From positions 62,001-126,000 of the forward strand of contig CALSTB010000003.1 of assembly GCA_943789165.1 (NCBI GenBank): 64,000 bases of DNA, given 5' to 3'. A program made the position numbers and the translations under genes. Below, piece by piece: positions 1 through 8,617 of this stretch. The DNA is from an uncultured Bacteroidia bacterium (GTDB lineage Bacteria > Bacteroidota > Bacteroidia > NS11-12g > UBA9320). Under the pieces are notes generated by a model, which was not told the origin of the DNA, did not search any database, and was given only the letters and a program-made list of their open reading frames with translations. Numbering within the stretch: position 1 is the stretch's first letter; each line of letters begins with the position of its first letter.

Positions 1-1
1 T

Positions 2-472
2 GAACCAACTACCCCATTAGAAGTGACCGAAATCCCACCTGCTGGAATCAAAATGACGTATGGCGAAATATGTGAAGCCTTTCTATCCACGTTACAATCT
101 GGGTCGATTGACCAAATCAGTCAGTACACGCCAACAATTGCAGTTGCAAGAGCCATGTCGGCTAAAGAAACCAACGGCAAATCTGATAAAGAAGTACAAG
201 GCATGATCGATGGTCTAACAGCACGATTTAACGAAAACATTGGCAAGTTAAAAACTGCTGCTTCTGAGAATAATGTCGACCTTAACAATCTCCGTGTCCG
301 AAACTGTTTATACAACGAATCCACAGACCCTGTGATGGTTCCTAGAGTTTTGTCGGTTGAATTAAGTAATGGCGTTAAAGATTTTAGTATTCCGGTTACC
401 GTATTGAACTATAGTGGCAAAACGTATGTCTTTGAAATTCTGATGACGACAGGAATATTTGACAAGAAATAA
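2..472 (+). CDS. Hypothetical protein, 5'-truncated by the window edge
   Basis: The frame is open from the first base of the window, so the N-terminus lies outside; a GTG at 23 is only an internal possibility. The visible 157 residues hold a helical stretch (about residues 15-95) followed by a beta-rich C-terminal part ending in VFEILMTTGIFDKK. I do not recognise a family. The neighbouring gene is convergent, with 24 bases between the stops and no clear terminator hairpin. A secreted or lipoprotein nature cannot be judged without the missing start. Confidence 0.6.
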   Translation, partial: EPTTPLEVTEIPPAGIKMTYGEICEAFLSTLQSGSIDQISQYTPTIAVARAMSAKETNGKSDKEVQGMIDGLTARFNENIGKLKTAASENNVDLNNLRVRNCLYNESTDPVMVPRVLSVELSNGVKDFSIPVTVLNYSGKTYVFEILMTTGIFDKK

Positions 473-496
473 TAACTGAGCTGTAGTTCTCCCGAA

Positions 497-1600
497 TTAT
501 TTCATCAAATCTAAAATCTTGTTATAGATTTCGTTGTTTTCATAAAAGCCTTGAAAATGGTGTGATCCTGGGCCGTACGCAAATACAGGGATTAACTCTG
601 CTGTATGTCCGCCAGTGTTGAAGGAAGTGGATACTTTGTCATAATCTTGACGAATGTTGCCATCTTTATCTTTGTAAGGCGCTGCATTTAGTGACAATCC
701 ACCCGTTTCATGGTCGGCAGTAACAATCACCAAAGTGTTGCCATCTTTTTCTGCGTAGTCCATCACGACCCCGACCGTTTTATTAAAATCTTCCATTTCA
801 GTGAACACATAGTCGTAATCATTCGCGTGTCCACCCCAGTCGATTTGAGAACCTTCAATCATCAAAAAGCTCTTGCGATTACCAAGATAATTGAGAGCTG
901 CGAGACTAGCTTCGGGAAGGAAATCACCTCTTCCTGCTTCCATTGTAGGCAGACCTTGACCAGCTAATAAATAGCCATATTTTTTGTTTGAATCAAAAAC
1001 CAACGACTTCCAATCTTGATAACTACTCGTATCAATTGTCCAATCATACAATTTCATATCAGACCGCATTTCTTTGAAAAAATCATTACCACCACCAGCA
1101 AAAAAGTCAATGTCAGATTTTAACAACTGTTTGGCAATGTCAAATTCAAATTTTCGGTGTTTGGTATGCGCGAAAAAACTCGCTGGTGTTGCATGTGTGA
1201 TTGACGATGTAGAAACGAGACCCGTTGTATATTTCATGGCTGAACATACTTCAATTAGATTGTTGATAGCTACACTATCCATATTCATCCCAACGGAATT
1301 GTTATACGTTTTCTCACCACACGCAAAAGCTGTTGCGCCCGCCGCAGAATCAGTAATTTTATGCGACCCAGATCTGGTATTGATAAAACCAATGTGTTTG
1401 AAACGCTTAAAATTATTGGTATTGTCTTTTTCCAGAAACAAAGTGGAAATCTGGGCAACTCCCATACCATCTCCAATAAGCAATATGATTTTCTTCGGTT
1501 TCTTGTGATAAACACTGTGATTTTGTTTACTGCTGCTGCAGGAAACGACGGCCACAATTAAGCCAAACAAGAATAACCGAAATGCATTAGTTTGAAACAT
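497..1600 (-). CDS. Alkaline phosphatase (PhoA family), lipoprotein
   Basis: Metal-dependent phosphomonoesterase that releases phosphate from organic esters outside the cytoplasm. The 367-residue protein starts with a lipoprotein signal whose lipobox ends VVSC (Cys21), so it should be lipid-anchored in the envelope. Family motifs appear in order: IGDGMG (metal ligand Asp44), DSAAGATAFACG with the catalytic Ser85, HATPASFFAHT, GSQIDWGGHAND, VTADHETGG and a final TGGHTAE. These carry the zinc and magnesium ligands of the superfamily. Length is somewhat shorter than E. coli PhoA but normal for bacterial homologues. No Pho-box-like repeat was recognised upstream, so phosphate regulation is only a guess. 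Confidence 0.93.
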   Translation of the reverse strand: MFQTNAFRLFLFGLIVAVVSCSSSKQNHSVYHKKPKKIILLIGDGMGVAQISTLFLEKDNTNNFKRFKHIGFINTRSGSHKITDSAAGATAFACGEKTYNNSVGMNMDSVAINNLIEVCSAMKYTTGLVSTSSITHATPASFFAHTKHRKFEFDIAKQLLKSDIDFFAGGGNDFFKEMRSDMKLYDWTIDTSSYQDWKSLVFDSNKKYGYLLAGQGLPTMEAGRGDFLPEASLAALNYLGNRKSFLMIEGSQIDWGGHANDYDYVFTEMEDFNKTVGVVMDYAEKDGNTLVIVTADHETGGLSLNAAPYKDKDGNIRQDYDKVSTSFNTGGHTAELIPVFAYGPGSHHFQGFYENNEIYNKILDLMK

Positions 1601-1655
1601 ACCTGACTATTTGTTCAGGCAAAACTGCGTATTTTTAATGAAAAACGATTCGTTT

Positions 1656-2168
1656 TTACGTTTTCTTAACCATTAGAAAACCGATCGGAATCAAAAGCAG
1701 CATAAAAAGTCCTTTCCCGCCAATTTCATCCTGCTTGCTTAACGTTTCGTATAGTGGCATCTTGATTTCCTCTTGTAACCCCTTTGTCTTTTTCTTATTA
1801 GACTTTGGAGTCTTCGTTTTAACATCGTTACGTTCCCGCTGAAATTTGGTTTTGCGCAATCTTGTGGAGTCCATTGATTCTGTTGTATCCGATACAATCT
1901 GTTTCTCATAAATGGTCACAACCGAATCCTTAACGATAGAGTCCATAACAGTGCTTGTGTCCATCACTATATCAAGATTGTTAATTGAATCATATTGGTA
2001 CTGAAATTCTATCCGCTTTTCATAATCCATAATTTCACCAAGATTATCCGAGCCCGCCCAGTTAAAATTAGGTCCAAAAGAATGGGTACTCGCGTTAGCG
2101 ATCTTTTTGGTTTGCGCTTGGATACTACATGATAAAAAAAATGCGATACAAAAAATAAGTGCTCTCAT
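1656..2168 (-). CDS. Hypothetical exported protein with C-terminal membrane segment
   Basis: I chose the ATG at 2168, which starts directly with a signal peptide (MRALIFCIAFFLSCSIQAQ); the open frame extends further up but that part is not signal-like. The 170-residue product has an acidic middle region rich in D, S, T and V, a basic Lys-rich stretch (KTKTPKSNKKKTKG), and a terminal hydrophobic segment (GLFMLLLIPIGFLMVKKT). No family recognised. A cleaved N-terminus plus a C-terminal hydrophobic tail with basic residues suggests inner-membrane anchoring facing the periplasm. It is divergent from the DoxX-like gene. Confidence 0.6.
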   Translation of the reverse strand: MRALIFCIAFFLSCSIQAQTKKIANASTHSFGPNFNWAGSDNLGEIMDYEKRIEFQYQYDSINNLDIVMDTSTVMDSIVKDSVVTIYEKQIVSDTTESMDSTRLRKTKFQRERNDVKTKTPKSNKKKTKGLQEEIKMPLYETLSKQDEIGGKGLFMLLLIPIGFLMVKKT

Positions 2169-2235
2169 GACAGGTATACGTAGCAGTCCGAAGAAAGTTA
2201 CAGCAATCGACCCGTTATCATATTTCATTTCCAAT

Positions 2236-2243
2236 TAGATTTG
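2236..2243 (+). promoter_or_regulatory. Candidate -7 box TAGATTTG for the DoxX-like gene
   Basis: TAGATTTG matches the Bacteroidota TAnnTTTG consensus and lies 10 bases before the ATG at 2254, which would leave only a few bases of leader. No convincing -33 TTG is present, so this could be chance. Confidence 0.35.
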
Positions 2244-2253
2244 AACAGTCTTT

Positions 2254-3447
2254 ATGGCCTCCACTGAAAATATATCACTTTCAAGTCGACCCAGCTTCTT
2301 TTGGACGTTCTGGGCAGTTTTCAGTGGTGGGTTTATGGCATTTTTTCCAACCAACCCACAAATATTTCCGGACATACCAAGGTCGCTTAATTTCATTATA
2401 GCGCCTATCCTTACATCGATTGGCCAAGTTTTCTGGCCTGATTCAACCATTGACCAGACAATACTAAGCGATAGTAAATCTATGTACGCTTTGGTTTTTT
2501 TCTTATCAATTGTCGGTTTAGTAACCGCGTCGGTAATGCATATTCGCAAACACAGGATGACACAAAAGACGCTCTATTGGATACAAGTAATCATTCGATA
2601 CTATCTAGCGTACCAATTGTTGCATTACGGGTTTAACAAGGTCTTTAAATGGCAATTCTTTTTACCTGAACCCAATATTGTCTATTCACAAATTGGTTCG
2701 GTATCTCGCGATTTGTTGTACTGGAGCGCCATCGGGAGTTCGTATTGGTTTACGGTTATAGCAGGTGGACTAGAGGTATTAGCCGGAGCTTGTTTGTTAT
2801 TTCGCAAAAGCCTTAGAATTGGACTGGTCTTAAGCCTCATCTTGTTGAGTAACATCGTTTTAATCAATTTCACTTTCAACATATCGGTTAAGCTGTTTTC
2901 ACTATTCCTATTAAGCAATGTAGCGGTATTGTGGTCGAGGCATTGGTCGGCCATAAGTGGTTTTATTCAAAACAAACCCGTTCAATTAAATCAATTCAGT
3001 CCTTCATTTAAGTCAACAAAACAACTTGTGTATTCCATTACTAAGTCGATTACCATACTTCTCATATTGATTGATTCACTATGGGTATATGGCAAATCAG
3101 GGAATTGGAACGACGACGAACAACCGAGGCCTCATTTACATGGTGCTTACTCGGTATCGGGGCAAATGGCCACGGAATGGAAGGAAGTGTATTGCCATCG
3201 AAAAAGTTATTTCATTGTTAAAACTACAAAGGGTAATACATTGAGTTACCGCATGGCTATAGACACGGCCAATCATGTTATTCAACTACGTGGCACAGAC
3301 GAAGACATAGAATTGGAGTATGTGATTTTGGAAAATGGCAATGTCTCTATGCATTTTATCCATGATGAGTTCCTTATTACTTTAACACCATTGCCATACG
3401 AAACATTACCGTTGTTCGAGAAACAGTTTGATTGGTGGATTGACTAA
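2254..3447 (+). CDS. DoxX-like polytopic membrane protein
   Basis: A 397-residue protein with several hydrophobic segments: about residues 15-32, 75-95, 165-185, 190-210 and 212-228, plus one near 265-280. The middle (IIRYYLAYQLLHYGFNKVFKWQF, read here only in part) and the following GGLEVLAGACLLF segment resemble the DoxX/SURF4-like quinol-associated membrane family. The C-terminal 120 residues are soluble. No substrate can be assigned. The stop codon interlocks with that of the convergent PNPOx-like gene (shared CTAA at 3444-3447). Confidence 0.7.
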   Translation: MASTENISLSSRPSFFWTFWAVFSGGFMAFFPTNPQIFPDIPRSLNFIIAPILTSIGQVFWPDSTIDQTILSDSKSMYALVFFLSIVGLVTASVMHIRKHRMTQKTLYWIQVIIRYYLAYQLLHYGFNKVFKWQFFLPEPNIVYSQIGSVSRDLLYWSAIGSSYWFTVIAGGLEVLAGACLLFRKSLRIGLVLSLILLSNIVLINFTFNISVKLFSLFLLSNVAVLWSRHWSAISGFIQNKPVQLNQFSPSFKSTKQLVYSITKSITILLILIDSLWVYGKSGNWNDDEQPRPHLHGAYSVSGQMATEWKEVYCHRKSYFIVKTTKGNTLSYRMAIDTANHVIQLRGTDEDIELEYVILENGNVSMHFIHDEFLITLTPLPYETLPLFEKQFDWWID

Positions 3448-3989
3448 TCGTCAAACAAGCCGGTGGGTTTGCCATTTAAGCTAAGCACATTTTTTTCTAA
3501 ATGATATTGTCGAATGCCTGATTCGCCTTTCTTCTCTGCCCATTTCCGCATTTCTGAACGGTCATGTTGATACGTCATAACAGGTACGCCAAAACCGCAA
3601 GACGTTTGAACCAACTCAATGTTGAGTTTGAATATCTGTCGGGAACCAAGCGCAGGAGTAGACAAATCAATTAATTGATTCCATTCATTATCACGTTCAT
3701 GAATTACTGTTGCGGTTCCATATAAACGTAAAATCATCGGATTACCTTCAAACGCATTCATCATGATGGTCATTCTTGAATCTTCTAAAACGTGTGCAGC
3801 AGTTTCATTTCCGCTTCCTGTGAGGTTTAGCCAGACGACGGTCTTGTCATCAATAATTCTAAACGAATCCGTTCCTTTTGGCGACAAATTAATAAAACCC
3901 TCGACAGGCGCCGTTGCAACAAAGAACATTTTCTGTTCCTCGATAAACTGCATATGGTGTTTAGATAATGTAGTTGACTTGCTTCCCAT
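3444..3989 (-). CDS. Pyridoxamine 5'-phosphate oxidase-like flavoprotein
   Basis: A 181-residue split-barrel flavin-binding protein. Recognisable features are the N-terminal FVATAPVEGFINLSPKG, with the typical NLSPKG pattern, the VVWLNLTGSGNETAAHVL segment, and MTIMMNAFEG. These match the family of short PNPOx-like proteins that bind FMN or F420/haem-type cofactors; true vitamin B6 oxidase activity is unlikely given the sequence type. Last gene of a tight operon after the methyltransferase (5-base gap) and ExbD. The substrate is unknown. Confidence 0.85.
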   Translation of the reverse strand: MGSKSTTLSKHHMQFIEEQKMFFVATAPVEGFINLSPKGTDSFRIIDDKTVVWLNLTGSGNETAAHVLEDSRMTIMMNAFEGNPMILRLYGTATVIHERDNEWNQLIDLSTPALGSRQIFKLNIELVQTSCGFGVPVMTYQHDRSEMRKWAEKKGESGIRQYHLEKNVLSLNGKPTGLFDD

Positions 3990-3994
3990 ATCAA

Positions 3995-4690
3995 TTACTT
4001 TTTATGCGCTGTAACAACCAGAGATTCCACAGGCATTGTAAATTCTTCCGTCACAAAATCAGGCTCTCGAATTGTGTGAGATTTTATTTGACCAAAACCC
4101 TGTTCCAATAAATGGCTTTCGATGATGGTTTCAGAAAACAGATTAAACCCATATTGAATGAACGGATAATGTTTCATTAAATGTTCAGGTCGCAATCCGA
4201 TTAGTAACTGTCCGTTGGGTTTTAAAACTCTTATATACTCTTGCAAGACAAGATCCACGTCTGGCCAAAAGTAAATCGTATTGACAGTAAAAATAACATC
4301 TACAGAATTATTCAAAAAAGGTAGTTGAGTGGTGTCGCAGTAATGAAAATCGCATACTCCCTTGTTCACTGAATCCATATTTAAACTTTGAGATTCATTC
4401 ACCATGTCTTGTGAATAATCGCAACCAGAATACCGACAATCTGGAAATTTTTGAAACAACTCCTCAACGAACTTACCATTCCCCATGCCTACTTCAACAA
4501 TGTGCATAGAGGCTCGGGGCTTAATTAGATCAATCGTGTTTCGATTTAGCAACACGTTGCCTTTGTTCATAAGACCGGCCACTGTATGCCCTGCTTCACC
4601 AGTTGGCTTTCGTAATTGAGCCGCGAGTTCTTTTGATTCTTCTTCCGTCACAAATGTGCCTTTGTAAGTTAAAAAATGCCTTGAATTCAA
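3995..4690 (-). CDS. Class I SAM-dependent methyltransferase
   Basis: A 231-residue Rossmann-fold methyltransferase. Motif I is VEVGMGNGKFVEEL, with the acidic residue of the next strand in YSGCDYSQDMV, and post-motif DVIFTVNTIYFWPD resembles UbiE/Methyltransf_11-type enzymes. The start is a TTG at 4690, 16 bases after the ExbD stop; the next in-frame Met lies near residue 41 and would still keep motif I. The substrate cannot be told. It is co-directional with, and probably co-transcribed with, exbD-like and PNPOx-like genes. Confidence 0.85.
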   Translation of the reverse strand: MNSRHFLTYKGTFVTEEESKELAAQLRKPTGEAGHTVAGLMNKGNVLLNRNTIDLIKPRASMHIVEVGMGNGKFVEELFQKFPDCRYSGCDYSQDMVNESQSLNMDSVNKGVCDFHYCDTTQLPFLNNSVDVIFTVNTIYFWPDVDLVLQEYIRVLKPNGQLLIGLRPEHLMKHYPFIQYGFNLFSETIIESHLLEQGFGQIKSHTIREPDFVTEEFTMPVESLVVTAHKK

Positions 4691-4706
4691 ATGTAGGCAA
4701 ACAACT

Positions 4707-5186
4707 TTAATGCACTAAATCACCTTCAAATATTTCGATGGGATGCTCTTTCTGCAGCACACCCTTTTCCTGTGGGCTTAACAAATGGAAGGCCTTACCA
4801 AACCGTGTGATTGATTCTTTTTCGTACCAATGTTTGTACGCTTTTTTCACCTCATCATATACCTCCACATATGCCACGTAACTTGAATTAACATGAGATT
4901 TTAAATTGATTCTAGTATTCGTCGATCCAAGACGGAGCTGTTGATAAATCCGATTTGAGACCAGTCCAATTTCTGTCAATTGACCGTTGAGCATGACTTG
5001 ATCTTCTGCGTTTAGCCAAATATCAATTTCTTCATATTCCTGAGATACATGTTTCAACGCAAGGGGAGGCAATGTCGTTTGAATGCCTTCTTCTTTTGGA
5101 AACTGGGTCGTTATGAGAAAAAAGATAAGCAGTAATAAGGCAATATCTGCGAGTGCGTTTTGTGGGGTTTCATGTTTGCGTTTCAT
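4707..5186 (-). CDS. ExbD/TolR-family biopolymer transport protein
   Basis: A 159-residue protein with a short basic N-terminus, one transmembrane helix (ALADIALLLLIFFLITTQF, about residues 11-29) carrying the conserved Asp of ExbD/TolR, and a periplasmic domain. In the family this Asp lines the proton path of the ExbB-ExbD motor. No ExbB or TonB gene is adjacent, so it must pair with a motor encoded elsewhere or act as an accessory ExbD, which Bacteroidota often have. First gene of a three-gene operon. Confidence 0.9.
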   Translation of the reverse strand: MKRKHETPQNALADIALLLLIFFLITTQFPKEEGIQTTLPPLALKHVSQEYEEIDIWLNAEDQVMLNGQLTEIGLVSNRIYQQLRLGSTNTRINLKSHVNSSYVAYVEVYDEVKKAYKHWYEKESITRFGKAFHLLSPQEKGVLQKEHPIEIFEGDLVH

Positions 5187-5366
5187 CAGTTTATTTTATT
5201 ATCTAGACGCAAGAAACCATGAGAATATATAGAAGCCCGCCCTGGTTTTTACAAACGGGAGCCTTGATTTAAACAACGGGCTAATTAGATTGCAAAAAAT
5301 AAGTACCTATTAGTCAAACACTTATCATTCAATTATATTTTGCCAAGAAATATGACGCCTGAATAG

Positions 5367-5398
5367 TTGTCATTGACGCCTCAAAAAGTCTAATTTTG
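5367..5398 (+). promoter_or_regulatory. Bacteroidota-type promoter for the lamin-tail T9SS gene
   Basis: TAATTTTG at 5391-5398 fits TAnnTTTG exactly; a TTG at 5367-5369 is 21 bases upstream (another TTG at 5373-5375). The expected start of transcription is about 25 bases before the ATG at 5430. The 243-base gap 5187-5429 otherwise holds only a long-loop inverted repeat (AGCCCG...CGGGCT). Confidence 0.6.
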
Positions 5399-5429
5399 TG
5401 TTCAACTCTTTTAAAAATTAAGTAATAAA

Positions 5430-7208
5430 ATGAAAAAACTTTTCCTATTAGCTTGCAGCACAGTCTTGTTAAGCTTTTCGGCATTTGCACAGTGTACTGA
5501 AATCTATTTTTCAGAGTACATTGAAGGTTCTGGGAACAGCAAAGCGCTCGAAATTTACAACCCAACTAGTTCGGCCGTTGATTTATCAAAATATTCGATT
5601 TTCAACATTGTCAATGGTGGACCAACTACAAACACTTTTGCATTATACGGAAGCTTACCGGCTTACAGCGTATTTATCGTGTGTGCTGATGGCGCAGACG
5701 CTGCAATTACAGGTGTTGCCGACACTGTTTTATCCTTCCCAAGTGTTGTTCATTTTAATGGCGATGACGCAGTCTTGTTATTAAAAGGAACTGATACTAT
5801 CGACAGAATTGGAGAATCTTATGTGGATCCAGGTTCTGATTGGACTGTAGGTTCAGGGTCAACTAAAGACAACACTTTGGTTCGTAAGAGCACTATTAAA
5901 GGTGGTCAAACTGATTGGACTAAAGGTGCAGGTGAATGGGATACATATTCTCAAAATACATTTAGTTACATAGGATCACACACTTCTGATTGCTATGTAC
6001 CTGCAAATCCAGAAGTTGGTTTTGCAAGCAGCAGTGCTACTGTAAGTGAAACGGATGGAGCCATTACAATTAATGTGTCTATTGCAAATCCTTCAAGCAC
6101 AGCAGACGCAATGGTTGATGTATATATCACTGGTGGAAGTGCTGTGAGCGGTACTGACTACACTGCTACTTCTCCTACGACTTTGACTTTTGCCAAAGGC
6201 ACAACTGCTGACCAAACTTTCAGCATCACTATTAATGATAACTCTATGGCTGAGTTAGACAAAACAGTTGAGTTAACGTTAAGAAATGCGAGTGGCGCAG
6301 ATCTTTCTGGAGATTCAACAATGACACTAAACATTGAAAATGATGATTATTGGGTAGCAACAATCAAAGAAGTTAGAGAAAACAACAACGATTGGACACC
6401 AAAATTCGACAAGTTAAAAGTGGAAGTAACAGGAGTAGTATATGGAATTGATTTAGACGGAAACGCTGGTCTTTCATTCACTATTATTGATTCAACTGCT
6501 GGTATCAATATCTTCAATTTTAGAGATGTTAATGACTACGTAGTAAATCAAAGCGATGACATTACAGTTAGAGGTTCAATCACTTCTTATAACGGTTTAA
6601 CTGAAGTATTGGTTGACAGTATTAAAGTGAATGGTTCAAGTACTTTAAAGTCTCCAACAGTGGTAACCAAACCATCTGAAGAAACTGAGTCTGATTTCAT
6701 TGAAATTAGAAAAGTATGGATCGCTGATACAACAACAGTATGGCCAAGCAACGGTAACGTTTCTATTACAAACGGTACTGATACTTTCTTATTACGTGTT
6801 GACAGAGACGTTACTGACATGGTAGGTGTTTTAGTTGATCACGACACTATGGATATTCTTGGAATCGGTGGACAATTTGACAACTCAGCGTATCCTTTGG
6901 ACGCAGGTTACCAAATCTTCCCTCGTGGAATTGCAGATATCATGCAGTGGAACAAAGCTAGTGTTAAAGATTTCTCTTTAATCTCTTCTGTGTTCCCTAA
7001 CCCATCTACAGGTGTGTTGAACGTAAGTGCAGTGCAGCCAATAACAAACGTCACTGTGGTAAACGCTTTAGGAAATACAATCTTAACTCAATCTGTTTCG
7101 AACAAGTTGGGTACAAGCATTGACCTTTCTAATGTTGCTTCAGGAGTTTACTTTGTTACCATCAACGCTGAAAACGCTTCAAGCGTTAAGCGAGTAGTAA
7201 TCAAGTAA
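5430..7208 (+). CDS. Lamin-tail / Calx-beta secreted protein with T9SS type A sorting domain
   Basis: A 592-residue exported protein. Order of parts: signal peptide (residues 1-21, ending SFSAFAQ), a lamin-tail domain (about 24-185; starts ITEIYFSEYIEGSGN-like and contains ALEIYNPTSSAVDLSKYS), a Calx-beta domain (about 195-300, ends TMTLNIENDD), an OB-fold-like domain (about 305-405), and a C-terminal T9SS sorting domain (about 515-592; begins SSVFPNPSTGVLNVS and ends VKRVVIK). The type IX system would carry it across the outer membrane. Such combinations occur in surface nuclease-like or adhesive proteins, but no catalytic domain is visible here. Confidence 0.88.
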   Translation: MKKLFLLACSTVLLSFSAFAQCTEIYFSEYIEGSGNSKALEIYNPTSSAVDLSKYSIFNIVNGGPTTNTFALYGSLPAYSVFIVCADGADAAITGVADTVLSFPSVVHFNGDDAVLLLKGTDTIDRIGESYVDPGSDWTVGSGSTKDNTLVRKSTIKGGQTDWTKGAGEWDTYSQNTFSYIGSHTSDCYVPANPEVGFASSSATVSETDGAITINVSIANPSSTADAMVDVYITGGSAVSGTDYTATSPTTLTFAKGTTADQTFSITINDNSMAELDKTVELTLRNASGADLSGDSTMTLNIENDDYWVATIKEVRENNNDWTPKFDKLKVEVTGVVYGIDLDGNAGLSFTIIDSTAGINIFNFRDVNDYVVNQSDDITVRGSITSYNGLTEVLVDSIKVNGSSTLKSPTVVTKPSEETESDFIEIRKVWIADTTTVWPSNGNVSITNGTDTFLLRVDRDVTDMVGVLVDHDTMDILGIGGQFDNSAYPLDAGYQIFPRGIADIMQWNKASVKDFSLISSVFPNPSTGVLNVSAVQPITNVTVVNALGNTILTQSVSNKLGTSIDLSNVASGVYFVTINAENASSVKRVVIK

Positions 7209-7230
7209 GATTAAAAGACTTAATGAAAAG

Positions 7231-7260
7231 GCCTTCTGTTATGTAACAGAGGGCTTTTTT
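7231..7260 (+). terminator. Rho-independent terminator, overlapping the end of the opposite gene
   Basis: An 11-bp stem (GCCTTCTGTTA / TAACAGAGGGC, one G-U pair) is followed by six T. It lies 23 bases after the lamin-tail gene stop. The stop codon of the convergent glycosyltransferase gene (7239-7241) is inside the stem. The reverse side has only a short T run, so termination in that direction should be weaker. Confidence 0.9.
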
Positions 7261-8285
7261 ATGTCTGAATAGTGCTTAACTCCTTTGGCTAAGTATTGAT
7301 ATACCATGCTCAAATTGACGAATCCCGCTAAACCTTTGGTTGACACCTGAAGGTCGATTTGTTTTCTTTTACGCCAGTAAAACCCGAACCTCAGGAAGAA
7401 GGTCCAGTGCGCTTTTATGATCATAAAAGCCGATGAAGGCTTGCCATCAATGACGAACTTGACTCCAGCCAACCCATCAAGAAACAAACGTATTATGAGA
7501 ACACGTATCGCCTGTCCTACAGGCATGTTCTTGGCAATTAAAACCAAGTTGTTTCTAAAGTTGAGAAATACCTTTCTCGGACTGTGCGCCTCTAACGTTC
7601 CGCCACCAATATGATACACTTGTGATGTTGGATTAACCCACACCTGAAAGCCGTGGTTTTTCATTCTCCAACAAAGGTCGATTTCCTCCATGTGCGCGAA
7701 GAAATCAGCATCTAAGCCACTTAGTTTTTTATATACGGATGCCCTTACCAATAATGCTGCACCAGTTGCCCAAAACACTTCTTCAATCGAGTCATACTGT
7801 CCGTTATCCATTTCTAATTGATCAAACAACCTACCTCGACAAAACGGGTATGCATATTTGTCAATTAAACCACCTGAGGCACCAGCATATTCAAACTGAC
7901 CACGGTTATCGTAACTTAATATTTTGGGTTGTACGGCCGCAATTTTATTGTCCGACAACATCGTCGACATTAGCGGTTCCAACCAATTAGGTTCAACCTC
8001 TATATCGCTATTGAGTAATACCCAAAAGTCAGTGTCTAATTGTTTTAGGGCCTCGTTGTAACCACCGGCATATCCAAGATTTGACTCCATTCGTATGCGT
8101 CTAACCTCTGGGAAATGTTCTTTGACCAACTCCAAGCTACCATCTGTAGATGCGTTGTCTGCAACGACAATTTCAACATTATCGTACGTAGTTTTCATCA
8201 CGAAAGGCAAAAGCGTATCAAGCAATTCCTTTGTATTGAAATTCAATATAACGATCGATACCTTCGGCATTTCCATGGTTCGCAA
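7239..8285 (-). CDS. Family 2 glycosyltransferase
   Basis: Inverting glycosyltransferase that moves sugars from nucleotide donors, typically in O-antigen, exopolysaccharide or glycan assembly. The 348-residue protein shows the GT-A fold: VSIVILNFNTKELLDTLLP, the VVADNASTDGS donor-binding segment, and the LLNSDIEV metal-binding motif (Asp94). EEVFWATGAALLVRA and FAHMEEIDLCWRMKNHGF are typical of rhamnosyltransferase-like (WbbL/RfbF-type) members. Met codons at residues 4 and 6 are alternative starts. No other sugar gene is next to it. It is divergent from the RRM gene. Confidence 0.92.
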   Translation of the reverse strand: MRTMEMPKVSIVILNFNTKELLDTLLPFVMKTTYDNVEIVVADNASTDGSLELVKEHFPEVRRIRMESNLGYAGGYNEALKQLDTDFWVLLNSDIEVEPNWLEPLMSTMLSDNKIAAVQPKILSYDNRGQFEYAGASGGLIDKYAYPFCRGRLFDQLEMDNGQYDSIEEVFWATGAALLVRASVYKKLSGLDADFFAHMEEIDLCWRMKNHGFQVWVNPTSQVYHIGGGTLEAHSPRKVFLNFRNNLVLIAKNMPVGQAIRVLIIRLFLDGLAGVKFVIDGKPSSAFMIIKAHWTFFLRFGFYWRKRKQIDLQVSTKGLAGFVNLSMVYQYLAKGVKHYSDIKKPSVT

Positions 8286-8356
8286 AAGTAATTGGTTTTT
8301 GTCGTTCTCTTTATCCTTTGAAATCCCTTAATTTGCTGTCAAATCTGTCACAATCA

Positions 8357-8617
8357 ATGAATATCGTAGTTAAAAACCTTCCAGATTCTGTCAACGCTTA
8401 TTACTTAGAAATCCTATTTACCAAGTGCGGCGAGGTGGATTACACCAAAGTAGTCTATGACCGTGTAACTGGTGAGCACAAAGGAGTAGGGTTTGTGGAA
8501 ATGCCAAAAGACGCTGAAGCTGAAAAAGCTATTGAAGAACTTAACGGCAAAGAAATCAATGGCCAAGTCATCGAAGTTGAAAAGGCCAGGCCTCGAAAAG
8601 TAAATATCTGGAGTTAG
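8357..8617 (+). CDS. Small RRM RNA-binding protein
   Basis: An 86-residue single RNA recognition motif protein. RNP2 is NIVVKNLPD at the N-terminus and RNP1 is HKGVGFVEM (about residues 43-51); the beta-alpha-beta-beta-alpha-beta order is complete, followed by a short basic tail. I take the ATG at 8357, because the upstream part of the frame is not RRM-like. Similar one-domain RRM proteins are common in Bacteroidota and cyanobacteria and bind single-stranded RNA. The stop interlocks with that of rlmD (TTAG at 8614-8617). Confidence 0.9.
   Translation: MNIVVKNLPDSVNAYYLEILFTKCGEVDYTKVVYDRVTGEHKGVGFVEMPKDAEAEKAIEELNGKEINGQVIEVEKARPRKVNIWS

Noticed and set aside
1074-1508. 144-codon open frame opposite the alkaline phosphatase
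   Set aside because: It is antisense to clear catalytic motifs and has no recognisable protein features.
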